Source: Isoetes taiwanensis (lineage: Eukaryota; Streptophyta; Lycopodiopsida; Isoetales; Isoetaceae). From it: a DNA stretch of 64,000 bases. Both the position numbers and the translations under genes were made by a program. Under the pieces are notes generated by a model. It made no database searches and had not been told where the DNA came from. It saw nothing but the letters and a program-made list of their open reading frames with translations. This document shows, in pieces, positions 53,831 through 64,000 of the stretch (positions are counted from its first letter, which is position 1; every line of letters begins with the position of its first letter). The stretch spans positions 994,001-1,058,000 of the forward strand of contig JAJEKV010000092.1 in assembly GCA_021234155.1 (NCBI GenBank), given 5' to 3'.

Positions 53831-53904
53831 ATGGCCAATCTTATGCACTAATATAGGGCAGGTGACCAATTTGGAGAGCTTAAATAGGGCGGAAGCTAAA
53901 TTTG

Positions 53905-54130
53905 ATAGGCTGAAATTGGGCAGATGCCCAATTTGAGGCACACAAAAATAAAAAAAAAAATAAAGAAAAATTGGCCATCGAATTGGGCGGATGCCCAATT
54001 TGGTCAATCCAACGCCCCATTTGGTCGGCCGAAATAGAGCGTCCGCCCAATTTGAGGGCCAATTTTTTATTTCTTTCTTTTTTTGCTCTCAAATTGGGCA
54101 ACCCAATTTGGATGCACCAAATTCCAATTT
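53905..54130. repeat. Cluster of AAATTGGGC palindromes upstream of the ParB-like gene
   Basis: AAATTGGGCAGATGCCCAATTT (arms AAATTGGGC and GCCCAATTT, about 53,914), AATTGGGCGGATGCCCAATT (about 53,983) and CAAATTGGGCAACCCAATTT (about 54,090) are near-perfect inverted repeats with 3-4-nt spacers; single arms occur between them. Lies within 300 bp upstream of the gene. Confidence 0.65.
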
Positions 54131-54141
54131 GGATCAATGAG

Positions 54142-54252
<111 letters not shown>

Positions 54253-54334
54253 AAGTTTCCCACATGCATGTAAATTTCTTATCTCTCGCGCTATATGGCG
54301 AGAGATAAAATTTATACGTATTTTATGGGAGAAG

Positions 54335-54616
54335 CTCCAGAGATAATTATGGGCAAAAGTATGCTAGTGGGTATCAAAAAAACGCGGCCCCAGCACTTAG
54401 ATCAGCACCCTGGATGTACTATTCTATCATAGTATTCCACTTGTTATTAATTGGAGTTGTTACATATTTCTATTGATTACCTAATTACCATGTGCTAGTA
54501 CTAGTAACACCTTAAACAAGCTGCCATATGGGGTGCTATATGAGTGCTGTCAGCATGTGTCCGGACGCCTGCTTTTGATACCCACCAGCATACTTTTGCC
54601 CTTATCTCTGGAGCCT
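54335..54616. mobile_element. MITE, GGGCAAAAGTATGCT ends
   Basis: GGGCAAAAGTATGCTAGTGG at the left pairs with CCACCAGCATACTTTTGCCC at the right; pairing extends about 45 nt per arm (CTCCAGAGATAA/TTATCTCTGGAG outside). TTAT flanks both inner ends, a possible target duplication. About 280 bp, noncoding. Confidence 0.7.
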
Positions 54617-54620
54617 TACG

Positions 54621-55162
54621 GGTCATTACACACTGGCCGTTATGTTAGGTTAAATTGCTAACATAATGGGATGCCCTTTATGTTGGGGTAACATAACATA
54701 AAGGCTTCACTTCACATTCACGGTTAGATTAAAATTTAACATAACAAAAACCGTTAAATCTTGCTTCACACTGATGGTCACGCCGTTAGGTTAAAAATTA
54801 ACATAACGAAAACTGTTAAATATTACTTCACACAGATAACATAACAGGAACAGTTAAATATTGCTTCACATTGACTGTCACGTCGTTAAGTTAAAAATTG
54901 AATTGCAAATGGAGCTTAAGAGATGGGATCCTCCTACCCTTAAATTTGAAGGAAAAAATTATGGCCCGTTAAGTCCTCTGTTAAAATTTAACCTAACGGA
55001 ATACAGTGTGAACCCCAGTTATCTTGCACCGTTACCTTAATTGTGCCGTTATTTTTTAACCCCATAATCTTAACGGAATTTTTTAACGGAAGCCAATGTG
55101 AAGCACAGTTAAGTTAATTTTTTTAGCCTAACGGCACTTTAACGGCCAGTGTGAAGCGGTCC
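54621..55162. mobile_element. MITE, CACTGGCCGTTA ends with internal TAACATAACG repeats
   Basis: ACACTGGCCGTTA at the left pairs with TAACGGCCAGTGT at the right. The interior holds repeated units around TTCACACTGATGGTCACGCC and GTTAGGTTAAAAATTAACATA in both orientations. About 540 bp, noncoding. Adjacent to the previous MITE. Confidence 0.65.
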
Positions 55163-55282
55163 TAACCCCCACTAGTTAGTTTTTTATTCACGGACGTGGG
55201 CGGGCAGGCATGGGCAGTCTCGGGCAGGCTTAAAAAGGGGCAAAAAAAAGGACAAATCCTTGGCACTGTAATCCGACAAATC

Positions 55283-55425
55283 GATCTCTGTGAATCAACC
55301 TCTGTAAGCTCTATAAATCGACCTCTGTAAATCTGGAAAATCGACCTCTGTAAATTTGGAAAATCGGCCTATATAAATCAACTTTTGTAAATCTGGCAAA
55401 CCGACCTCTGTAAATCAACAATCTG
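55283..55425. repeat. Degenerate tandem repeat of about 25 bp
   Basis: Unit close to AATCGACCTCTGTAAATCTGG, repeated about six times with drift. Confidence 0.6.
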
Positions 55426-56307
55426 AAATAAACAAAATGGTATCATGTGCTATCATATAGAAATTTTTTATCTCGTGGTGCTTTTTGATCCCGCCTTGCA
55501 AATCAACTCCTTGCACACAATCCCCTTGCAAATCAACGCCTTTTTGATCCGGCCTTGCACATAATCCCTTCCTTTTCCTCTATAGCTCCGAGTTCTGCTC
55601 TATAGCTCTGATCCTTTGAATGCAAGGCAGATTATTACATGATGCTCAAAATCTTTGCGAACGACTCTGATCTGCCCCAAATCTTCTAGAACGGCCTGAT
55701 TGCTCCAAATAATAGATGTGTTCCTGATTCCAAAGAGGATTTTTTAATAGGTTTCGTGGGATGTTTACACAGGTCGGTGGGTTAATCAATCCTTTAAGCC
55801 CATGCAAAGAAGCAATAACAGAAAAACAGAAGAAGCTCTTACTACGGTAGTCCTGGTCCTGGGTTTTGCTAACTATGGCAGAAGCTATGGCGACTGCAAT
55901 AATATGAATTCTGTTGTTATTTTCGGCCAAGCTTTTGCTTCCAAATCCAGCTGTGCTTTAAGAAAAGGAAAGAGCAAGCTGGTTTTTCACTGGAAGCCTG
56001 AAGTGGTATCACTTTTGCTCCGTCAATCCAAAAAGTTGTCCCTGCATTATCTTGCCCGCACGAAGTAGTAGAAAAATTTGCCCATGAAGAACTCAACTCA
56101 AACCTGGAAATCCGGCAATACCCAAATGGAAAGGAGGGGGAAAGCCAGTGGTGCATGCCGATGCGAAAAGGCCCAATGACTAGTTAAGCTGAAAAACCTC
56201 TCTCACTTACGAAAAGGTGAGAGTGGGTTTTTCCCACTCTCATCTCTCTCTCGCCCCTCTCGCTTTCTCTCATTAACTCTTCCACAAAATTTGCGAACAT
56301 GTGGGAG

Positions 56308-56309
<2 letters not shown>
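55426..56309. other. No certain gene
   Basis: A shorter CTTGCA-containing direct repeat lies at 55,490-55,560. Minus frames at 55,646-55,930 and 55,917-56,156 are open but show no recognisable motif. Confidence 0.35.

Positions 56310-56394
<85 letters not shown>
56310..56394. repeat. (CT)n microsatellite
   Basis: About 42 CT units on plus. A second long CT run within 2.2 kb of the one at 54,144. Confidence 0.95.
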
Positions 56395-56396
<2 letters not shown>

Positions 56397-56960
56397 CCAC
56401 GTTTTGATATGATTTTCATGTGTTTTGTGTCTGAAAACGAGGCAGCCGCCCAATTTGTAATAATATATCTTTCATTGTGTGTGACCAGTTTCTAGGATTG
56501 AAGATCCGTAACTGACGGGTTCCTGACATTCTAAGGCGAGCATCTAGTTGCCAAAGGGTTTCTTGCCCTCTCGGGAAGGCTAAGGACTCTAGAACCATGA
56601 TGTTAAGCATCAGATTGACATTGAGCCAGCACCTTCGAACTCCAAAGGAAGGCTTGGTAGAAGATGTAACGGGGCAATACCATCAACCAAGTGTACCTTG
56701 AATGATTAGAATGAGAAATCTGGCAGGCATGGCAACACAATACCTTTGGGGAGGGGTCGTATCCTTTATAGACTGGGATATTACAGTCTGTGACCAGTTT
56801 CTAGAATTGAACACTATAGGTGTGTTCGATACCCAAAGTTTCCATCTGCCTAGCAATCTCAACGATCATTTTTGGACTATTTCATTACATATGATGCCAA
56901 AGATATATGTGTCATCCCAAATTTGAGCTACTGCACTTTGTGACAAGAAGGCACTTTCAT
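56395..56960. other. No certain gene; direct repeat
   Basis: TGTGACCAGTTTCTAGGATTG at about 56,481 recurs with one change at about 56,790, a direct duplication about 310 bp apart. No recognisable coding region. Confidence 0.4.
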
Positions 56961-57129
56961 CGGAGTTAGCACTATCTATTCTCAGTATACCAGTGGACTC
57001 GTTGTAAAAACATGAAGGTCCATTTGACGAGCCATCCATAGAGGTCTTACAGTGAAATTTCTCTTGCAACTGGACAATTCAATTGTACAAAATAGAAATA
57101 ACTATGTGATTTCATATCTTTTATATCTC

Positions 57130-57560
57130 TCAATAAATATGTCCACATACTGATGATGAGAGGTTGGCACACTGTGCCTCTAGTTTTTGAGTTTGAGAAC
57201 AGACCGTCATATACCACAAAGTGCCAAGCCATCACTGCTAAGAACATTGGTCCCTGTAAGGATAAACCTATACAGGAATTCAATCTATTCAAAGATATGA
57301 AGAAGGGCATGTTTATAGTGTCACGTCCAGATGATATCTTGTGTCTATATGGGTAGGGTATGCTACTGAAGAGCCTCAAATGGATGATAAGAAAGAGCTT
57401 TGAGACTATGCAGGTGACTTATTGGGAGCCTGTCCCTGTGAGGAACCAGGTGTACCCATCCAATTATATTAATTGTTGGAAGAAGAGATGGAGGCCAACG
57501 ATTGCTAGTGACTGCATTGAGATAGAGACTATCGATTATACCTGGGCTTCTTCCAATAAG
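57130..57560 (+). pseudogene. Unidentified gene remnant (two frames joined by one stop)
   Basis: Plus strand reads WHTVPLVFEFENRPS, KCQAITAKNIGPCKD, FIVSRPDDILCLYG, a TAG, then continues in the same frame MLLKSLKWMIRK, VTYWEPVPVRN, NCWKKRWRP and DYTWASSNKKKLPNI. The single TAG is probably a Trp-to-stop change. Possibly a chromatin-type adaptor fold; no family can be named. Confidence 0.4.
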
Positions 57561-57661
57561 AAGAAGCTACCCAACATTGTCAAGATTCTAGTGCTTGTTC
57601 TTGAAGAATATGCTTGCAAATATCTTCATTTTTACCTCAGACTTGGCCTGCAATATTTCTT

Positions 57662-57916
57662 CTATCTTTGGGGTTCTTCTATCTTTGGGATGAGGACTGT
57701 TAGCACTTCATCACAAGCATCCATTTTGAATGCAGGTACTAGCAGCAGGTTCCAGAGGCTACCAAGGTAACCCTTATGCAATGTATCATCAAGAAGCAAG
57801 ATTTTACCTTTGAATCTTGGGTATGAGTCCATTACCTTCCCAAGTGGCTTCATCATGACTGGACCAGGTTTACCAGGGTAGGGAACATGGTCTTGACACA
57901 TTTTTCCTGTCCTCAA
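57662..57916 (-). pseudogene. FCP1-like phosphatase domain fragment
   Basis: Minus strand opens MRTGKMCQDHVPYPG and continues MMKPLGKVMDSYPRFKGKIL, LLDDTLHKGYL, NLLLVPAF and DEVLTVLIPKI. This matches the C-terminal half of the FCP1 homology (HAD-type) domain, where KPL.K.W..YP, LLIDDSPYK and a Pro-terminated segment recur. The nucleophile DxDGT half is missing, probably because the retroelement at 57,918 cuts the gene. FCP1-type enzymes dephosphorylate proteins such as the RNA polymerase II tail. Confidence 0.6.
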
Positions 57917-57917
57917 A

Positions 57918-58095
57918 TGTTAGAGCCTGAACTCTAACCTTGCCATAAGGATGAAAAACCAACAATCCAAGCTCAATCTATCAGATCAAGACAATGCACA
58001 AGATAAAGATTCATCATCTCCATAGCTCAATCAAGCAAAATACTCTCTCTCTCAATACACCGTCTCCCTCTGTTCTTCTCTCTGCTCAGATAACA
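57918..58095 (-). repeat. 3' LTR of the gag-pro element
   Basis: About 178 bp, TG...CA ends, preceded on minus by a purine-rich tract at 58,096-58,120. Confidence 0.75.
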
Positions 58096-58099
58096 CAAT

Positions 58100-59420
58100 G
58101 ATCCTCCTACCTCCTCAATGCATACGTGCAAATATCCTGCACGCGTGCATGTGCGTATATCACTCTATATACGGTATACTGTCTTCTATACCACCTCAAT
58201 AGTGGTGAGTGTGGTGAGTGGTGACCACCCCAACATTGGCGACCACAGTGGAAAAATGTGCCACTCCGTGGCGGAGAACCCACAACAAAACGTACTCATA
58301 TGGTCCTTGGGACATGTCCCCAAATGACACATTTACATGTATGTTTAGAAAGAAAATTACCCTCCTCAAATCCAAATGACTAGTACAAAACAAATTGGTC
58401 CAAAATGACAGTGACGAAACAGAACCTCTGTAACTGTGGCAAACTTTGATATCTGATATCTTGAGTTCCAGAACTCCGTTTGACCTGCACCATAGCTCGT
58501 TGGATTCGTATCACCGAAACATATCTTTTGATATCGGATAGATTGTACATTATGGAACTGTCACCATCTGTTTTTACAGAAACATGACCTGCTGTAACCC
58601 AAAAGTTCTCCGCAATTCTCTGTAATTGGAGCTATGCCAAATCTGAATCCCTTAGAATAGCACATCTCTTTCAAAATAAGCCTGAGATCCTTGCCATTTC
58701 TCGGATTAGGCAACAATTCCCCTTCTGCATTCATCAACCAACTCCAACCCTATCAAGTAAGCATCTTCCAAATAGGAGCCTGTTGACAACGTGTAATAAC
58801 ATAAAATGTGGGGCCAAAGAACAAACCACAATCCAACAACCTGCTCAAATATTACTGCACTAGCATACCAATGTGGCAAATCTTATGTGATGTAATAGAA
58901 CTTGCTAAACTGACATATTCCAGGTAGCTTATTAGTCTCTAATAGTGCAAACGAACCTTCATGAGCATCGTTGGTTGCTGCAAACTGAGATAAAGCGCTG
59001 TCATGTCCAATTTCCCATCCTTTATCACATAGTCATGCTCAAATTTACTCACCTCTTCCACACTTTCATGCTCAAACATGCAAGGAAATGGTTGTCCTTG
59101 ATTCTCAAACTTCTTTGGACTGCTCAAAGCATAAAAATTAGCAATTCTAACTCATAGTTTAGTGCCAAATCATCAAAGTAAGTAAATTTCTCCATTTGAG
59201 GCATGTAACAGTCTTGTTTAGCTGGTATACATGTCTCAAATCTGAAAGTCTCATAAAGAGGACTGTTGTTATGACTGTCACTAAATTCAAGAAGCATGTA
59301 CCATATCTCCAGAGTGGTCAAATGCTAAAATATCAATGATTTCCATTTCTAGCTCACATAATAATGGTTCATCATCATCCAAAAATGTTTCATATGTATG
59401 AAAAGTCTCAAACTCAGGGC
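58100..59420. other. Noncoding 3' interior of the gag-pro element
   Basis: No RT or integrase motif. Short minus frames (58,939-59,321) carry Glu/Phe-rich peptides, apparently remnants of a polyprotein tail. Confidence 0.45.
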
Positions 59421-59423
59421 TGC

Positions 59424-59909
59424 TCAAGCATCTATCACTTTCTTTCTCATGACAATGCTCAAACTTATTATTTTCACATAAAAGAAGTCATGCTCATAAT
59501 CTTCAATCATGTGAGATGTGATTAGATTTACCTGATTTCTGTTTGTCCAATCCATGCTTGATTTCAGAGAATGATCTATATTAACTCCGCTGCCCATATC
59601 TATGTTTGCTCCTTTGACTAAATACCCGTTCATACTCACATCGCAAAGAAATGGCCCTGGATCCTTGGACTGCCGGGCTGGTGGCTCTATTATACTCTTA
59701 TTTATATCATTTGATAGAATTTGTGGGACTGAAATTTCTGATTTTCTTCTTCCTCCTAACTCTTGTAACAAATTTGGAGAATAATGCATCAATTGCTCAA
59801 GAGTAAGTGTAACTTTAGTGGCCAAAACTTGGCTGATCACATCATCTTCATTTTGAATTTCCGCATCCACCATAGGAGACATCACTACGGGCAGCACATC
59901 AAATTGCAC
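59424..59909 (-). CDS. Protease-like part of the gag-pro element
   Basis: Contains VSMNGYLVKGANIDMGSGVN, the position of retropepsin D(S/T)G; here Asp-Met-Gly, so the second active-site position is altered. Overlaps the gag C-terminus by 25 nt in another frame, as in elements that frameshift between gag and pro. Upstream, ATKVTLTLEQLMHYSPNLLQ resembles the linker before protease in Athila/Tat elements. Confidence 0.55.
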   Translation of the reverse strand: MQFDVLPVVMSPMVDAEIQNEDDVISQVLATKVTLTLEQLMHYSPNLLQELGGRRKSEISVPQILSNDINKSIIEPPARQSKDPGPFLCDVSMNGYLVKGANIDMGSGVNIDHSLKSSMDWTNRNQVNLITSHMIEDYEHDFFYVKIISLSIVMRKKVIDA

Positions 59910-61501
59910 TTCTTAGGTGCTGACACCTTCAAAGCCTTTGGAAGAGAGGTCTTAGTCTTCTCCGCAATTGGCACTACTCTTGGTTGTTGAACCACCTTTT
60001 GTGATCTTGTAACCGTATTTACTTTTCCAATCCCTTCTTCTTGCTGAAATGGATCATTTTCCACGTCAACAAATCCACAATTTACTACTGATTTTGCCTT
60101 CTCTTGCTTCTTAAGCTCCTCAATAAGAGCCTTAACATGAGGATTATCAATGTACTTTGCATCTTGAATGCGAACATCATTATTAGGAAGAGGTAGTGAT
60201 TCAAATACTTGCTGCCTTGGTGGATAATTGTTGGTTGCCCATTCTGGCTTCCCATGAATTTTCCAACAAGTACTCTCATCATGCTTGAATTTATCACATA
60301 ACTTGCAATACAAATGAGCTTTAGTTGGATACCATCCCTGTTTTGGCTGCACCATTTGTGGGGAACCCATTGGAGGTTGTTGAGCAATTGGAGCTTGTGG
60401 CATCATTGGAACTTGTGGTATGATAGATGCTGCTTGCATTGGTTGAATAGGAATAGGTGATGCTTGTTGCATAACAGCAAATACCGGATTGGCCCTCTCA
60501 AAGAATCTCTTCTCCCTGCACTCTTGATCATTATGGCCCTTTATTTGGCATCTTGAGCAGAATTTCAGCAATCTACATGTAGTTTCAAAATGCCCAATAG
60601 ACTCACAATACTCACAAGTAATAAACTGAACCTCCCTTGGCTTCACACCCATTGTAAGCTTAGAAATCTTGGCTGCAATATCCTCTGTTTTATGCTCTGG
60701 AGTAGCAACTTCATGAATGTGTCTCAGCTTATCTTCAGCCTTGAGAGCATACTTTTGTGCCTCTAACAATGTTGTAGGCTGTTTAGCCTTCACCTTACAA
60801 GCAATAGCTCGTTTGAGCCCCTTCACATACCATTGGATATCCATTTCATCATTCCTTGTAATCTTCCAATGGACCACGGCTTTGAGAACTGCAATATACC
60901 TCTGATTATACTCTCTAATTGATTCATCTTCTTTTTGTGTGAAATTGGTCCACCTTTCCATAGTCTTATCCTTACCATGGACTTTTTGATAATTGGCAAT
61001 GAAATCTTCCTTTAATTCCTGATATGTCATGGTATCTGGCTGAGTTTGTGCCCATTCCTCCACTGAATCTTGCAAAGAACTATGAAATCAAAGCAAATAA
61101 TCACCAGTCGGTAACTTACATTGCTGGCAATACCTCTCAAACTTCACAATATGCTTCAAAGGATCCCGATCCACCAGATCATCAAACTTTGGAATCCCCA
61201 TTGTCTGAAAACCCCATACCATAGGTGGTAATACAGCCATCTCTGCCTCTTCTTGGGTTTCTTGAAATTGGAAAAACAAAATTGAATCTCCCTTCAATTT
61301 GAAAAACGAAATTGGATTACCTTCTAGATTGGTAAATGGAATCAAAACCTCCTGGATCTGAGAATTAGACCCCAGATCTGCTCCCAAATCTGAAAACGAA
61401 ATTGAATCTTGGTGCAATTTTGAGCCCAAAGATTGACTCACCGGTCCCCTTCTTGTTACGATAGAGCTTGGTGGTATATCCTTCTTACTTCTCTTGGGCA
61501 T
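59885..61501 (-). pseudogene. Gag of the short-LTR element (one nonsense codon)
   Basis: ATG at 61,501 (MPKRSKKDIPPSS). TGA at about 61,086 after LPTGDYLL, then the same frame continues FHSSLQDSVEEWAQ to 59,885. Motifs: WTNFTQKEDESIREYNQRY (gag core) and three knuckle-like motifs CEYCESIGHFETTC, CSRCQIKGHNDQEC and CKLCDKFKHDESTC. The C-terminus is Pro/Gln/Met-rich. A single base change separates it from an open gag. Confidence 0.8.
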
Positions 61502-61690
61502 AAAACTATGCTCCCTTTGTCAAATTGTACCCCACAAATCAATTACGGCAAAATCCCCTTCACCCAAGAAATTGCTCCTTTCTCAATGGTGTCGTTCTTT
61601 ATCGACGATCACCAATATCAATGGTAACAACTCCTTTTTCAATGGAAATTCTTGCCGATTAATGGTCTGTCGAGCACCGTGGCGCCAAAT

Positions 61691-61826
61691 TGTTAGAGTC
61701 TGAACTCTAACCTTGCCAGAAGGATGAAAAACCAACAATCCAAGCTCAATCTATCAGATTAAGACAATGCACAAGATAAAGATTCATCATCTCCATAGCT
61801 CAATCAAGCAAAATACTGTCTCTCTC
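61691..61826 (-). repeat. 5' LTR of the gag-pro element (truncated)
   Basis: Parallels 57,918-58,053 closely, then breaks off at TCTCTCTCAAAC where gene sequence begins. Confidence 0.8.
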
Positions 61827-62534
61827 AAACCATCCTGTTGAAAGTGACACAGAAAGTGAGAATGATAGTGACAATGAAAGTAACAAGGAAGACAAGAAAA
61901 ACAAGGTGCTGAGGACCAAGAAAAGATGTAAAGAACAAGATGACAGCGGCACTTCTCTGTACACGCTACCTGTTGCTGCTGACTTCATTCCAGAGAGAGT
62001 TGCAAAGAAGAAGACCAGATCTGTAAAGAAGCTCAAACTGGAGAAAGGTAATGACTTTGACTCTATTTTTAATTTGTTTTAAAAGTTTTCATGTACTGTA
62101 GCTTGTAGAAATATTATGCAGGTTTTATTGATGTGAACAAGTTAAGTCCAGTGAAATTTGCTCATGTCAGCCCTCCCAAAAGCACAAGGAAATCACCAAA
62201 GTTGAATGACAACCTGCTGAAAGGTGATGTTACCACTCCTGAAAAGAAGAAAATAGGTTCAACAAGTAACATAACTTATTTATTTATGAAATGTTTGTAT
62301 GCTTAACTTGTTTATTTCATTCCTTACTGATTTCTGCTACAATGTAATGCAGAAACTGTGAATAATCTTGCTGCTGAACCTCAGGATAAAGCAGATATTG
62401 AGGAAGTGCTGAAGTCACCAGCACTTGGAGAATTGGCTGAGCAGTATGATTCAGGAGGTAGCAGTTCTGATGAAGTGAACCCTGATATTACCTTGGCAAA
62501 GTATTGCCAGGATAAACAAGTGGAAAAGAAGTGA
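61827..62534 (+). CDS. Lysine-rich nuclear-type protein, 3' exons
   Basis: Exon a (to 62,047): acidic/Ser start ESDTESENDSDNESNK, then RVAKKKTRSVKKLKLEK, a likely nuclear localisation signal. Intron 62,048-62,121 (GT-AG). Exon b 62,122-62,265: FIDVNKLSPVKFAHVSPPKS. Intron 62,266-62,352 (GT-AG). Exon c 62,353-62,534: DKADIEEVLKSPALGELAEQ, ending QDKQVEKK and TGA. All junctions keep frame and no stop is present, so this may be an expressed gene. The 5' part is missing, cut by the retroelement at 61,826. No family recognised. Confidence 0.55.
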
Positions 62535-62744
62535 GCTCTTACTTTAGGAAAGAAAACCACCAATTTTCAATTGTAGGTGGTTTTCTATGACTTGAAACTT
62601 TAAATTATAACTACTTAACAGTACTTCTATGACATGCTCATTTCTGTGAAATGGAGCTGTACATTTTGTATTTTTGTAAACCCTTCAGCACCTATTAATA
62701 TATGATCTACAGTTTTAACCAATGTCTTGGTTTACTTGATTGTT

Positions 62745-62895
62745 TTAGAAAGCAATTGGATTGTGTTTAATTGTGAATAAGATTGTGTTATAGAAAGCAA
62801 TTGGGTTGTTTTTGTGGTTTACTTGATTGTTTTAGAAAGCAATTGGATTGTGTTTAATTGTGAATAAGATTGTGTTATAGAAAGCAATTGGGTTG
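62745..62895. repeat. Tandem duplication of about 70-75 bp
   Basis: The segment containing AGAAAGCAATTGGATTGTG and AATAAGATTGTGTTATAGAA occurs twice in a row between two convergent genes, with a third partial copy at about 62,905. Confidence 0.75.
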
Positions 62896-63009
62896 TTTTT
62901 GTGAAAGTGGATTGTGTTTACTTGTAAATGAGATTGTGTTAATTGGTTTGTTTTGTGAAAGCAATTGGATAATGGTTACATTTTTACAATGTCAATGTTT
63001 AGAATTCAA

Positions 63010-63165
63010 TTGTAATTGGTTATAATTCCAAAAACCTGTAATGGTTGTAATTTCTGTAATGGTTATAATTCCAAAAACCTGAAATGGTTGTAATTCCTGT
63101 AATGGTTATAATTCCAAAAACCTGAAATGGTTGTAATTCCTGTAATGGTTATAATTCCACAACTT
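63010..63165. repeat. Tandem repeat of about 48 bp
   Basis: TAATGGTTATAATTCCAAAA and CCTGAAATGGTTGTAATTCC repeat three to four times, ending just beyond the stop of the minus-strand gene at 63,179. Confidence 0.75.
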
Positions 63166-63178
63166 TGCATGGAATGGT

Positions 63179-64000
63179 TTATATTTCATTGTCTCCACGC
63201 TTTCTTCTTCTTTTCTTTGCAACCTTTGCACTGCTTTGAGTTTGTGATTTTGACTCAACTGCATCTTGTGCCAAGATGGTAGTGTTTTGTGGTAAGCTGT
63301 CCATGATGTGATCATGCACATCTTCATCAAGCTCATACTGGTTATTTCCCATGTGATGCATGACAAAGTTCACTGCAGTAACTAAATGACTGTAAACACT
63401 ACATTCAAGATCATGCTCCAGCAACTCGTATCTGCAGCCTCCAATGAACTTGTAGTATTCCTGTTACAACAACTTCATTCCTATCAAACTTCTGTTTCCA
63501 AGAATGTTGCTTCAAGACTGTCCTTGCATTCTCAAATATCTCAGCAACACTTGTTGATTTGTAAACCAATTTGGTTACTGGTTTTTTAGAAAGCTTATAA
63601 CCTCCCTTATCATCAGGCTCTTCCACATGCTCATAGACCTACGACAGTAAACAACAGCAAATCACAACCAGCACTACACAACCTAAATAGACAATCCTCA
63701 CTTTGTCATATGTCTTCCAGTCAACTTGATACCCTTTCACAGATGTCTTTTCTTTTAGACATATTGGTAACTTGCTTGGCCCACATTTTTGGCATTTTAA
63801 AGTCAAACAATCATGTGCATACCATTCATCAGATTCATCTGGTGCACATACTAGTGACCTCCAAAGCTCACTAGTTGAAGCATAGGTGCACTTTCTTGAC
63901 ATGCATGTTGGTCCAGGCCCACAGACCTCACAAGTGCACTTGCAACCAACACCATGTATTTTTTCATCATGTCTGACTTTGTTAATTGCAACTCTTACAA
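63179..64000 (-). CDS. Unidentified Cys-rich protein, 3' part, runs off the window
   Basis: Minus strand, entering from the window end: VGCKCTCEVCGPGPTCMS, then CLTLKCQKCGPSKLP and VDWKTYDK, a 63-nt GT-AG intron (63,639-63,701), VYEHVEEPDDKGGYKLSKK, VYKSTSVAEIFENARTVLKQ, a one-base slip near 63,460, EYYKFIGGCRYELLEHDLE, ending KKRRRKRGDNEI at 63,179. The C-x2-C pairs, the WK.Y..V block and the ...SVAEIFENA.. block resemble, from memory, uncharacterised proteins abundant in cnidarians. Possibly transposon derived. Confidence 0.5.

Larger units (their letters stand above)
57918..61826 (-). mobile_element. Short-LTR retroelement with gag and protease only
   Basis: LTRs on plus start TGTTAGAG(C/T)CTGAACTC: 57,918-58,095 (3' LTR, ending CAGATAACA) and 61,691-61,826 (5' LTR, cut short after about 136 bp). 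Four differences were counted over about 135 bp, so about 97% identical. Just inside the 5' LTR, minus strand reads TTTGGCGCCACGGTG, a plausible primer site; next to the 3' LTR lies GAGGAGGTAGGAGG, a polypurine tract. Gag and a protease remnant are present; RT, RNase H and integrase are absent, so it depended on another element. No target duplication because the right end is lost. Confidence 0.8.

Noticed and set aside
56310-56394. Open frames rich in Arg-Glu or Ser-Leu
   Set aside because: Same artefact of a CT microsatellite.

Overview
This is land-plant nuclear DNA. Evidence is a degraded pentatricopeptide-repeat (PPR) gene, a CACTA transposon with a TNP2-type transposase, Athila/Tat-like Ty3/gypsy retroelements, a Helitron, L1-type LINE pieces, many MITEs, short GT-AG introns and an initiator-Met-tRNA primer site. 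Repeat density, PPR remnants and unusual gene families would fit a fern or lycophyte, but the species cannot be fixed from the sequence. Almost every long reading frame carries frameshifts or nonsense codons, so most entries are pseudogenes; I cannot separate true decay from assembly error.

Layout. 1-10,860: copy A of an unrecognised multigene element. It holds closely spaced intronless reading frames, mostly on the minus strand, separated by palindromic hairpins with the core TCACACGACGCG. One frame is a histone H3 (start MARTKQ at 9,261). 11,000-11,700: LINE 3' end. About 12,470-29,210: a CACTA transposon (minus), interrupted by an ORF1-only LINE (13,830-15,480) and by a complete Ty3/gypsy element (16,315-27,266, target duplication CGCAG). 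29,770-30,125: unidentified acidic plus-strand frame. 30,560-33,150: PPR pseudogene. 33,600-37,080: noncoding, with two foldback elements and a MITE. 37,082-48,277: three related LTRs (A, B, C). Between A and B lies copy B of the histone-bearing element (38,860-43,460): a coiled-coil/H3 fusion frame followed by the same downstream gene X as in copy A, again punctuated by hairpins (core CTCACACGTCGCG) and preceded by TATAAATAG boxes. 48,300-50,250: Helitron Rep/helicase remnant. 50,666-53,830: an intron-bearing gene combining a ParB/sulfiredoxin-like domain with a DNA-methyltransferase-like domain whose catalytic motif is lost. 53,900-56,400: palindromes, two MITEs, two CT microsatellites. 56,960-57,916: two gene remnants, one FCP1-phosphatase-like. 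57,918-61,826: short-LTR retroelement with gag and protease only. 61,827-64,000: 3' part of a lysine-rich plus-strand gene and, converging on it, the 3' part of an unidentified minus-strand gene.

Most notable. Copies A and B share H3 followed by gene X in the same order and orientation, the same kind of intergenic palindrome and the same promoter spacing. I know of no named plant mobile element with this organisation. It may be an undescribed transposon or the footprint of a large DNA virus relative. The ParB/methyltransferase-like gene, flanked by clusters of other palindromes, is a second candidate for an undescribed system.
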